64,000 nt of DNA, taken from Tetradesmus obliquus (lineage: Eukaryota; Chlorophyta; Chlorophyceae; Sphaeropleales; Scenedesmaceae). The stretch is taken from positions 6,253,501-6,317,500 of the forward strand of contig CP126194.1 in NCBI GenBank assembly GCA_030272155.1, written 5' to 3'. This document shows, one piece after another, positions 54,657-64,000 of the stretch. The notes under the pieces were generated by a model that worked only from the letters and a program-made list of their open reading frames with translations, was not told the origin of the DNA and ran no database searches. The translations under genes and the position numbers were made by a program. Every line of letters starts with the position of its first letter. The stretch's first letter is position 1.

Positions 54657-55020
54657 GGGCTAGCCAAGCTGCTGAGCACAAAGCATCTGCCTTTGGACTG
54701 GCTGGTGCTGTGCAGCTGGCTGCACCGGCCCCTAATTCATTTGTAAGCCACAATAAGACTCGCTGTGTAACCAGCCTATAAGTTGAGACCTGCCACAAGT
54801 CAGGGACTCAACCATGTGTCGGGGGTGAATAATCTGCGCATGCAGCTGTTCCATGTGCCAGGCCTGCACTGAACCATGAGCCCTGAGCCCCATGCATCGT
54901 AGGATAATCACCCCCATGATACTCGTGGGAATGCTCAGGCTGCCAGCCGTGCGTGTCTTCGCTAACATAAACTACAGCACAAAAACCAGGTTCTTGTTTG
55001 TATAGAAGCGCTAAGTCTCG
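54657..55020. other. Short intergenic region between two minus-strand genes
   Basis: It lies between the LRR gene stop (55021) and the kinase start codon. It should contain the LRR gene 3' UTR and the kinase promoter; nothing else is visible. Confidence 0.45.
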
Positions 55021-55853
55021 TCACATGTGCTCATCAGAGGATGATGCACCACCACCACCACGCCCGCGAGTTCCGCCAAGCGCAGCTGCAATCCTTGCAT
55101 CGCTGGCGTTGTACCCGCCAGCAGCAGTCGGCCGCACAGCAGGTGCTCTGACAGAGTGCAGCTTCACATTAGTGCCTGACAGGCCTGCTGCTGCACCACT
55201 CACTGCTGCAAATGGACAATGCGCTCCTGCTGGTGGCTTGCCAGCCATACACTGCCCCAGCAGCTGCTGCGCTCCTAGCTGCTGGTGCTGCAGCTGGCCT
55301 TGCCGCTTCCGCCCTGCTTGCTGCTGCTCCTCTGGCTCATCAGCCTGCTCTTGCAGCCTCAGTTTCTTGAGGTGCAAGCCTAGCAGGAAAGCCCTGTGTG
55401 ATGCTGGCACTGCCTCATCATCCAAGGTTTCCAGGCTGTCGGCAGCAAGCAGGATGATGTAATCCCTGTACTTGAGCTCATGCTGTAAGCAGGGGTTCCC
55501 CCGCACATCCAGCACACGCAGTCGCTGCAAGCGTTGCAGTACCGGCTGCAGCAGTGCCAGCTGCCGGATGCTGTTGCCGGAAAGGTCCAGGGTATGCAGC
55601 TTCTGCAGCACCGCAAGGGGGCCCGGGTCCTGTATGCCGCAGTTTGCTGCGCACAGCACACGCAGGCTGCTTGAGATCGCCTGAAGAGATGCTGGCTCAA
55701 AGCATAGACCAGTACAGCCTGCGGTTCTGCTGCTGTTGCTGCTGCTGCCATCATCATACGATGCATTCTGTCCTGCTGACTGCTGGCTAGCAAGGTTTGG
55801 TTTGTGCTGCTGGCAAGACTGCTGTTGCAAGTGCTGCTCCTCATGACGCTGCT

Positions 55854-55894
<41 letters not shown>

Positions 55895-56028
55895 TGAAGG
55901 CTCAGCTCACTGCCCTCTGCCGCCTGCTGCCACTGCTGGTCTGACACATGCAGCTCCTCCAGCCTGCTGCATGCAGCCAGGTGGTCAATGCAAGCCAAGC
56001 AATTGCCCTGCAGGTACAACTTCTGCGC

Positions 56029-56074
<46 letters not shown>

Positions 56075-57294
56075 AGGCAGGAGCATCAGCTGCTGTGAAG
56101 TCATCATGTTTTGCCTACAATGGCAGTAGCGGGACCGTGCTCTGCCACCAACTTCAGCATAAGTTCCGCTCAGCAGCACGCAACCAGCCGGAGAATGTGC
56201 TGCGCTGCAACTGCAGCCAAGGGCTTGGCCTGGGGCCCTATGTTGTGCAAACCATCTTAATCAGTGCATATATTAAATGACCTTGCACAAATCCACAGGA
56301 TAGCACATGCTGTTGTGCAGCTGCACTCGAGTGAGGGAGCTTCCTCACCTGCAGCAGCGCCAAGTCCTGCAAGCCATTCAGCTGCTGCAACCTGCATGCA
56401 TGCACACACAGCAGCGGCCAGGCAAGAACCAGGCATGTTGAGATATGCATCTGCCCATGCTTGAAAGTAACCTACGTAAAGCAGGTACTTCTCATGTGTG
56501 ACTCCTGCAAACTAGTCCTGCAAGATGAGCGAGTTGCTGCCTGCCTGGCGTGCTTCTCTGTCAGGGCAGCCTGCCTGATTGCAGCAGTACTGATTTGCAA
56601 GCTGTTCGCATGCATTTTGGCTGCTGTAGGCGCCCCCTGACCTGTTGTTTTGGATGTACAGGTGGGTCAGCAGCCTGTTGCTGCAGATGCTGGCAATGGA
56701 AGTCAGCTGGTTGTCGTACAGGTACAACACCTGCAAGAAGCAACCTGGGTCAGTTGGTGATCTCCAGCAACACGCATACCCAAGCTTTTGATTTGGTACC
56801 ATACCTATGCAAATGGGCACTATGCCTGTTAAGCGCTTCCTTGTGCATGCTCCGCTGCTGCACAGCTGTATGTGCCGCGCTTGCAGCATAGCGGCTTGTC
56901 AGGCTCGCTGCAATCAGGCACTCCTGCATAGCTACCTCACCTGCAAGCGAGGGCACAGCCGCAAGCTCTGTAGCTGCTGCAGCTGTAGCCCGTTCAAGTG
57001 CAGGTGTGTCAGCTGTCGCATCAGTTTCCGCTGCTGCTCTGGGTCATTGGGGATGCGATGGCCCTGCCTTGCTGCTGCTTTCAGCACTACTTCTGCGGGC
57101 ACGCTCTGCTCCGACAGGCCTGCCTCGCTGGTTGCACAGATGTAGGATTGACGCTGCTGTGCCTGTACCCCCTGCAGCAAAAGCAGCATCAGTCACTGCC
57201 CTGCTGGGTGTATGTGCTTGGCAGACACATTGGTCAGACAAGGTCATGTCAACAGAGCTGGGGGCCTCCTCACCTCCTGCTCGCCCTGAGACAT
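55021..57294 (-). CDS. PPP1R42: PPP1R42-like leucine-rich-repeat protein (cilium/centrosome PP1 regulator family)
   Basis: Five exons (minus): 57294-57274, 57171-56941, 56730-56642, 56391-56349, 56022-55021; 461 residues, all in phase. A tiny first exon encodes MSQGEQE. LRR units follow: QLTHLHLNGLQLQQLQSLRL, VLYLYDNQLTSIASICSNRL, THLYIQNN, LNGLQDLALLQKLYLQGNCL and RLEELHVSDQQW. A poly-Gln insert comes next, then SLRVLCAANCGIQDPGPLAV, HTLDLSGNSI and RVLDVRGNPCLQHELKYRDY with SLETLDDEAV, the LRR cap. Order, repeat spacing, YLYDNQL and the KYRD cap match PPP1R42/LRRC67 (TLRR). That protein binds protein phosphatase 1 and locates to microtubule-organising centres and basal bodies in animals. The poly-Gln insertion between LRR 4 and 5 and the basic Gly-rich C-tail are specific to this copy. 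SDS22-type PP1 regulators are the alternative. Confidence 0.85.
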
Positions 57295-57778
57295 GGTGAA
57301 ACCGGTGCTTTCTACCCTCTGCTTGTATCAAGAGGCGTGAAACAGCTTGCTTCAAAAGTCTTCAAGTTGCAGCATGAGCATCACTCAATGCTCAGCTGAT
57401 GTGGCAAGAGCAAGAGTCGCCAAATCAATTGATACAACTCAACATACATAAGAAGGGTACTTTGAACATGTGAGCCGTTCGGGAGGAACCCTAAGAAGGG
57501 TTAGTCATGTGCCTCAGGAACGCATCAAGCGTTTGTACCCGTCACTGCTGATAGTGGTGTTGACGCATGTTTCACATGCACAACATGTTCATTTAATCGA
57601 AATATGTAACGGTTGTCGCATGTTTCGGAGTTGCACACCAGTGCGTATTGGGGCCCATCACTGCTTGCTGATCAGCCTGTGCTAGCCTCGTAAGCGCTGT
57701 TGGTAGCCTTGATTTACATAAAATTACTAGATCACATCTTTTTGACGCAGTAAACGCCGCTGTGCGGCTAACCAAACC
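57295..57778. promoter_or_regulatory. Shared head-to-head promoter region, PPP1R42-like / CSN3
   Basis: The start codons are 484 bases apart and divergent. No TATA box was recognised. Inferred from arrangement. Confidence 0.5.
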
Positions 57779-60700
57779 ATGGAGACGCTGGTGAACACCA
57801 TCTTGGCTCTGTCCCAGGCACCCGACAGCCTGGGGCAGCTAGTAGGCTACCTCAAGACCGCAGATAGCGTTCTAGATAATGCACAAAACAATTGCCTGGC
57901 TGCTGCTCAAGCCCTGGACTTCCAGCAGCACTCCCTCGGCATTGTGTGCCTGCTGTGAGTTTTCTGCTGCTGCTGTTTGTATACTGCCATGCATCATGGA
58001 TCTGGCTGCAAACAGCAGCATTTGAGAATGTTTGACTGGCAAGATCCTGATGATTTTATCACAACAGCAGCAGTGAACCTTCCATGTGCGTGCAACCCTC
58101 CTGTGCATGCCGTCTTGCTGTCTTGAAGTCGCATGCCATTGTGTGGCACGTCAAGGCAGGAGACGGCAATCAACGTTGTTCACCGTGATGCCAATGCCCT
58201 TGCAGGAATGCACATGCGAAGCGGCCAAACCCCAATGCCAATGGCGCCTTCACAGAATACACAGCACAGTTCCTGCGCAGCTGCTCAGCGCAGCAAATTC
58301 AGCACGTGCCTGAAGCATGTAAGCAAGCAAGCACACGAGCAGCTATGCAGATCACCCTACAGCAGTGTAAAAGAGGCTTCTACATTGCTAGCACTACGGC
58401 TGCCTGCTGCTTGACATCCTATTCTACTGCAGCAAGCTCAGGCCAGCAACAACTGGTGTACTGCACCCAGCTAGCTTGCTGCAGGCAACAACATAGAGCG
58501 CTACATGTTTGTGCAGGCTTGGACGCACGGACAATGCAGCAGAGCTTGCTGGACATACACTGTTGCCGCCGCCTGCTGAGCACATCAGCCCTAATTTGCC
58601 GCACTGCTGTTTGTCTGCTGTGCCTCCGCCGCAGTTGTCGAGCTGTGCCACAAGTTCAGGGAGCAGCTGGCTGCAGACCCACGCGCAGCAAGGGGCGGCA
58701 TTGCGCCGCTGCTGGCAGCACTGCAGCGGCTGGCGCCCAGCCGGGAGCACCTCACGCCGCTGCACGCAGACGTGCTGCAGCTGTGAGTGCCACCGAGTCC
58801 TGCTGCATGCAGCTGTGCAAGAGCTGAGGCAGCAAACATGCAGTATGCTGTTGCGACATGGTCCTCCTGCCAGCTACCTGTGTTGTGGCCACTACTGATG
58901 GCATGCAGTGCAGGTGGAAGGGGCGTAACCGCCGGCACACACTGGCATCAAATGTGCATATTACACATGCACAGCAGTTGCGTCCTAACAGCAGTAAGGC
59001 CTTGCCAGAGTGCCCAGCGTCTTGCACTGAGGTGCAATCGCCAACACCCAGTACAGATGCAGCAGCAAACTTCACCGCCACAACCTTGCATCACGTGTCG
59101 TGCATTCGACTCATCTTGCTGCACATGTGCATGCTGGTGTTACAGGTGCCTGCTGTCCAAGGTGTACAATGCTGCTGCCCCGCTGCTGGACCTGGAGTTG
59201 ACAGAAGTTGACCCAGGCCGCACTGCAGTGGGCGCAACTGATCTGCTGCTGTACTGCTACTACGGAGGCATGGTGGCGGCAGGTGCGCAGGCTGCCGCGC
59301 ACCATTAACCCGGGTGTTAGATACAACTGGTGCTCTGCATGGTGGCGACATAATTAGTGCATGTGCTTGCTGCCACTTTTGGTAATGCAGGTGTGCGTCA
59401 GCATGCTTGCGAGACGCAATGGCTAGCTGCCGATGCAGTGAGGCTAGCAGTAGCTTGACCTGAAGCATCCGGCCTGCCGCCAAGCATCCCACTAGTATGG
59501 TGTGTTCACAGAGCTTTCCTCATGGTGTTTGCTGTCTCCACATGTCCTGCAACCGCGCGGGCCGCAGGCAGCTGCCCCGTACACCACCTCTCGCAATGGT
59601 GGGTACCCACAGCAGTTTGTACTCGTGTATGCTGTCTGCGCGCTTTCCTGCAGGCCGCAAGCAGCTGCCCCGTGCGCTGGAGCTGTTCCTGCAAGGGCTT
59701 ACCGCGCCCACCATGGTGTGCAGCGCCATCACTGCAGCCATCTACAAGAAGTATGTGCTGCTCAGCCTCATTCACACAGGTGCGTTGCAAGGTGGAAACG
59801 TTTGTCTCGACTGGTGCAAACGTTTGTTTTGACTGGTGCAGCTACTGTGACAATCAGTTCAAGATGTTCCTGCTGGGTGAAGTACGTGCTGCTCAGCCTC
59901 ATTCACACAGGTGCGCCGCTGTGTGGCTGGCGCCAGCGCTGGCAGATCTTGTCAGCTGTGCTGTAAGGCCAGTCTTTGCTTGTGCCTGAGTGCGCGTCTG
60001 TGGGGCGACTCTGCGCACAACCAAGGGCTGCAGTTCTACACAGCACCTATGTGTTGGTACAGCGTGCTTGCTGATCGCTCGGGCTGCTGCTGGTGTTGCC
60101 GCCTCGCGTGCATGCGCACGACCGCAGACTGCTGCCGGGCACCTTCGCCTCACCCTTTCTGTGCTGTCGCTGCATGCTAGCATGCAGTGGTTGGCGCCTA
60201 TATGCTTGTTTGCCGCAAAAACAGTGGCCCTACAGAGAACCCTTTGTATGCTTGCATGTTGCCCTGCTGTGCAACAGGCGCTGTGGCACCGCTGCCTAAG
60301 TTCACCAGCCACAAGGTGCGGCAGCTGCCTGATGCGCCAGACTCCAAGCCCTACGCGGACCTGGCAGCAGCCTACAGCAGCAAGAGCAGCGACAGGCTGG
60401 CGCGCGTGGCTGAGCAGCACTTGGCAGCCTTCAACGCGGTGAGCGCTGCGGCCGTGACTGCAGCGGCTGCTGCCTGGATCAGTGATGGCGGTGCAGCTGT
60501 TGTGCAGCAGCTTCGTGTGTGTGCTCAGGATTGGAAGTAGTTCCAGTGGGGTTGCCACTGATTGCTGACGTGTCTGCCTGTTTCAAGCACCAGCTGTGTC
60601 CCACATGCTGCTGTTCACTTAGCCGCTGAGACACACGCATGCTACATGCTATGCCTCTGTGGCTGAGCAGCACTCGGCAGCCTTCAACGCGGTGAGTGCT

Positions 60701-62106
60701 GCTGCTGCAACCGTGCGCAACAGCTGGCATGTCTTTGGAAGGTTGGGCGTGTCTGCAGCCAGTCGCGCGCATCGCGCACTGTTTATGTTGCTACTGTTCC
60801 CAGGCCGCTGCGCGCAACAATTCTACTCAATCACCTCATCTTGTCTCGTTACACGCTGCAGGACTGCAACGCTGGCCTGGTGAAGCGGGTGCTGGCCAGC
60901 CTTCAGTCCAGCGGCTAGCACGAGAACTGTAGTTAATCTTCTCTGTCAGTTTTATGCTGCAGGACCGCAACGCTGGCCTGGTGAAGCAGGTGCTGGCCAG
61001 CCTGCCGGTGCGCACCATCCAGCGGCTCACACAGACCTACCTCACGCTCTCCCTGGCGGACATCGCGCGCGCAGCAGGCCTGGCAGGAGCTGCTGAGGCC
61101 GAGGCTGTCATCCTGCGCATGGTGGCGCGGCGGCAGGTGTTTGCGCGCATCAACGACCGCGACGGCATGGTGACCTTCATGCAGGTGGGTTTAAGGTCAC
61201 AGGTCGCAGGTTGCAGGTTACATGTTGAGGGCGATTGTGCAAGTGGCGGTTGGGGTGGTGGATGCAGGTGTGTAGGCGAGTCAATGATCGGGACGGCATG
61301 GTGAACTTGATGTACACGCCGCAGGACCCCCAGCAGTACAACGGCTGGCATGTTGATGCTGTGCTGCCTGCTTGACAGTTGCAGGGTTTACGTGTTTGAT
61401 AAACGCAGGGTTCCAAGTCCCTGCTGTGTGCCTGGTATGTGCTGCCGCAGGACCCCCAGCAGTACAACAGCGCCGCGATGGCTCGCAAGATTGACGGCGC
61501 CATCAAGCAGTGCATGAGCCTCTCGAGCCAGGTCCAGGTGCGGCAACAGCAGCAGCAGCACTACGCACACAGTCATCTGCCCTTTGTTTCACACACATAC
61601 TTCTCCATTTGGTGCTCTTGTCATGCCGTGCCACACTGTTGTGTGCGCTTGTGCGCGCATCTGCAGTAAGTACAGGACTGCCTGCTGCTGGACAAGGCCT
61701 ACCTGCACATCACCTACTCATCCTCGCACTACGTGCTGCTGTGCTGTTGTCCATCTGTTGTGTTGTTGCAGTTGGTGCAGGACAGCCTGCTGCTGGACAA
61801 GGGCTTCCCCCATCACCTACTCATCCTCGCACTACGTGCTGCTGTGCTGTTGTCCATCTGTTGTGTTGTTGCAGTTGGTGCAGGACAGCCTGCTGCTGGA
61901 CAAGGGCTCCCCCCATCACCTTCTCATCCTCGCACTATGTGCTGCTGTGCTGTTGTCCATCTGTTGTGTTGTTGCTGCAGGCGGTGCAGGACAGCCTGCT
62001 GCTGGACAAGAGCTACCTCAACAAGGTGGTCATGCGCGAGCGCGGCAGCGGCGGCCTAGGCGGGCTGGGCTCGGCAGTGGATGCAGACCTGGTGTTTGGC
62101 GCGTGA
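57779..62106 (+). CDS. CSN3: COP9 signalosome complex subunit 3
   Basis: Nine exons: 57779-57954, 58206-58318, 58635-58782, 59146-59282, 59654-59779, 60278-60438, 60963-61184, 61451-61537, 61981-62106; 431 residues, close to plant and animal CSN3 (about 420-430). All joints keep frame. The N-terminal helical repeats include METLVNTILALSQAPDSLGQ, FVELCHKFREQL, LLYCYYGGMVAAG, RALELFLQGLTAPTMVCSAI and YKKYVLLSLIHTG. The PCI domain covers VAEQHLAAFNADRNAGLVKQ, IQRLTQTYLTLSLADIARAA and ARINDRDGMVTFMQDPQQYN, followed by the C-terminal helix MARKIDGAIKQCMSLSSQVQ. The COP9 signalosome removes NEDD8 from cullins and so controls CRL ubiquitin ligases; CSN3 is a scaffold PCI subunit. Nearly every intron here carries copies of neighbouring exon edges. 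Confidence 0.95.
59559..59918 (+). repeat. Copies of both edges of CSN3 exon 5
   Basis: Exon 5 (59654-59779) is preceded at about 59559-59583 by a copy of its acceptor side (GGCCGCAGGCAGCTGCCCCG) and followed at 59881-59918 by a copy of its donor side (GTGCTGCTCAGCCTCATTCA then CACAGGTGCG). Confidence 0.85.
60404..60708 (+). repeat. CSN3 exon 6 end duplicated in intron 6
   Basis: GTGGCTGAGCAGCACTYGGC through TTCAACGCGGTGAGYGCTGC is at the true exon end (60438) and at 60658-60705, donor intact. Confidence 0.85.
60854..61005 (+). repeat. CSN3 exon 7 start duplicated in intron 6
   Basis: CTGCAG plus GACYGCAACGCTGGCCTGGT and GAAGCRGGTGCTGGCCAGCC is at 60857-60901 and at the true exon from 60963. 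The upstream copy runs into a stop (AGCGGCTAG). Confidence 0.85.
61268..61348 (+). repeat. Joined copy of CSN3 exon 7 end and exon 8 start in intron 7
   Basis: At 61276-61312 the sequence reads like the end of exon 7 (RVNDRDGMVNLM). It passes through TACACGCCGCAG straight into the start of exon 8 (DPQQYN), with no intron between. The true exons end at 61184 and begin at 61451. Confidence 0.75.
61665..61980 (+). repeat. Three tandem decoy starts of CSN3 exon 9 (period about 104 bp)
   Basis: Acceptor plus exon-9-like sequence (CAGGACAGCCTGCTGCTGGA then CAAG) begins near 61667, 61772 and 61875, before the true exon 9 at 61981. The spacer CCTCGCACTACGTGCTGCTG and GTTGTCCATCTGTTGTGTTG is nearly identical in each unit. 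Confidence 0.92.
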
Positions 62107-62345
62107 GCTGCACCGCTGGCGTCAGCGCACGCAGGCAGCTATACATGCGACGGCAGCAGCTGCTTGGGCTTGCTAGGGCGGGCAGCAGTGGATGCAGTGG
62201 ATGCAGACCTGGTGGTCGGCGCGTGAGCTGCACCGATGGCTGGGTGCATGCGCTGGCGCTCGCACACGTTGTTGCTGCTTGGTTGGGCGGGCTGGGCTCG
62301 GCAGTGGATGCATACTTGGTGTTTTGTGCGTGAGGTGCGCTAGGT
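62064..62345 (+). repeat. CSN3 terminal-exon end repeated twice after the stop codon
   Basis: The block GGGCTGGGCTCGGCAGTGGA through GCGTGAGCTGCACCG (coding end plus stop TGA) is repeated at about 62177-62240 and 62286-62342 in the 3' flank. Confidence 0.85.
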
Positions 62346-62349
62346 GTAA
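62345..62349 (+). terminator. Candidate polyadenylation signal TGTAA for CSN3
   Basis: TGTAA lies 239 bases after the CSN3 stop codon, directly past the last copy of the terminal-exon repeat. Confidence 0.4.
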
Positions 62350-64000
62350 ACAGTGGTGGGTTTGTGCCTGCTGTGGCGGCTGCTGCATGCTGGTGCTGCT
62401 GGCTTGGGCTTGTGCGCGTGGCGCAGCCTCTGCAGCAGCCAGTGACAGTGCGGCGCGGCGGCAGTGGCTGCGTGCCGGCGGCGCCGCCTGCTGCACACTG
62501 GCGCTGCTGGCGTGCATTTATCGCATGGGGCGGTTCAGTCCAGCAGCCACTGGCGTGTGCGGCTGGCGTGACTGCATGTGCTGGCAGCAGCCAGTATAGT
62601 ACGCTGCGGGCTGAGCTGGCGGTGCTGCATCTGCTGGCCGTTCAATATTGGCTATGCACTGAGGCCGTTTTGGGAGCTGTGTGCGCTTTAATGGGCGGAG
62701 CTGACGTGCGGCATGTACGAACAGCACAGAGCAGCCGTGCAGTATGCACAGGGAGCAGGTCATCGGGTGCACAGCAAGACTGGCCGCGGCTGCTGGCAAA
62801 ATGCTGCACATATGTACAGCTGATGTGCGGCACTTCTGCTGTGTCACCGCCTGGCACGCTGTGAGTACCTCCGCATGTCATGTGCCAGCTGTGGTCGTGT
62901 GTTGCCAACACAGCACGGTGCTGAGTTTGCTTGATTTCAAAGAGCATCAGGCCCTTGCTGTTGAGCTCATGGCGGGAGGCACACGAGTCAGGGATGCAGC
63001 GCAGTGTCAGGGGCGCCTGACTGCTTTGGTAAGGGCAAGAGCTACGCGCTTCACACATGTTGTTTCTGTACAGACAGCGAGCCGCCACCACATAGCTTGA
63101 AGACGATTGAGAGGCGCTAATGGCGCCTGTAGTACAAGCCTGGCGACGTTACACTTGCCGTCCACAGCAGCTGCAAGATAGCAAGCTGTGTGTGAATGCA
63201 GCGCTGTCACTGGCTCGATGATAGCATGCACAAAGTTTTTGTGTCGAGCACATGCAAGCAATAACAGCACCGAGTACTTGTGAGCACATTCTTAGCGTAT
63301 GTACTTGCCAGTGCAGCAAACACTGGGGGAGCACCTACCCTAAAGCCAGAAGCCAGGCTATATGTACTTCTGCAGTTGCAGAAGAACGCAATGCATGCAC
63401 ACGTTGTACGCGTGAAACACGGCAACCCCCGCCACCCACTGCTCAAACATCACCAAATCCCGGCTGTGGCTCCCCTATGTGCAGGCCTACAGGATGCCAC
63501 TACTGCAAAAATGCCACATTCGCTGATACAGATGCACAATGAATGCACAAATCCTGCCTGCACAGAGGGAGCAAACCAAAGAAACCCTAGCCGAACACTC
63601 ACAAAACTGCTGCGCCGCCAAGGCCCAGCCAACGCATGTGAACCTGCAAGCCAGATGGGTTTGCGCATGTGACGGTAGCCACCTACAAAACACACAAGGA
63701 CGTCTCAGAACAGTGATGCATGCACCAAGTATGTAACAGAGCCCCACGCGCAGACATCGCACAGCTCTTGTATGTCAAAGGTGCAAGCAGTGACCGTAGC
63801 AGCCGCAACACATGCACACGAATGCTGACAGCCGACCCTTTGCTCACTGGCAGCGCCTGACATAGCTGCCAAAGCCCGGCAGCAGGGGCACCATATGCGA
63901 CAGTAGCTGCACAACACTACGCATTGGGCAACCCTGGTCAGCTGCAGCCAACCCTTGCAAGACCTTGGGAGCTCACCAGTATATGCAGGCACATAGCCTG
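62350..64000. other. Right end of window, no confident gene
   Basis: Alu-like or CTG-rich simple sequence continues to about 62600, then unremarkable DNA. On the minus strand, 63766-63726 and 63997-63977 could be two small exons (GYVPAYTG and ELCDVCAWGSVTYL), resembling kinase subdomains VIII-IX. Support is too thin for a gene call. Confidence 0.35.

Overview
The window is nuclear DNA of a green alga. The genes are broken by many short GT-AG introns. CAG/GCA repeats are everywhere and appear in proteins as poly-Ala, poly-Gln or poly-Ser depending on frame. Several genes carry the chlorophyte polyadenylation motif TGTAA downstream. The gene families (COP9 subunit 3, CstF-64, Mei2-like, TBL-type PC-esterase, PPP1R42) are eukaryotic and together fit a chlorophyte. 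An intron-rich core-chlorophyte such as the Sphaeropleales/Scenedesmaceae is my best guess, by inference only; no marker gene is present.

Layout: 1-3171 (+) is the 3' part of an unrecognised low-complexity gene. 3172-9776 is mostly non-coding, with a hairpin (3328-3365) and a degenerate Cys-rich membrane-protein locus (about 5805-7070). 9777-12989 (+) is a secreted class 3 lipase. 14429-15426 (+) is a small secreted protein. 16825-20204 (-) is a TBL/PC-esterase-like O-acyltransferase. 21497-25490 (-) is CstF-64, head-to-head with a 14-exon fatty-acyl-CoA ligase at 26065-32289 (+). 34525-37121 (+) is a secreted Cys-rich protein with an acidic tail. 38660-40668 (-) is a YbaK-type aminoacyl-tRNA deacylase, head-to-head with a Mei2-like RNA-binding protein at 41287-47169 (+). 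51013-54656 (-) is an atypical protein kinase with DMG in place of DFG. 55021-57294 (-) is a PPP1R42-like leucine-rich-repeat protein, head-to-head with COP9 signalosome subunit 3 at 57779-62106 (+). The remainder to 64000 has no convincing gene.

Exon models were built by hand from splice sites and reading phase. For every complete gene listed the summed exon length is a multiple of three. There is no operon-like pathway; the genes are ordinary housekeeping and secreted functions.

The striking property of the window is in its introns. In at least six loci, introns contain extra, partly decayed copies of the edge of the neighbouring exon together with its splice site (a donor or an acceptor). 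They number about 30 in 64 kb and sometimes form arrays with a 100-130 bp period. A second pattern is that CTG-repeat tracts ending in CAG form the 3' splice sites of many introns. Two introns use GC-AG borders.
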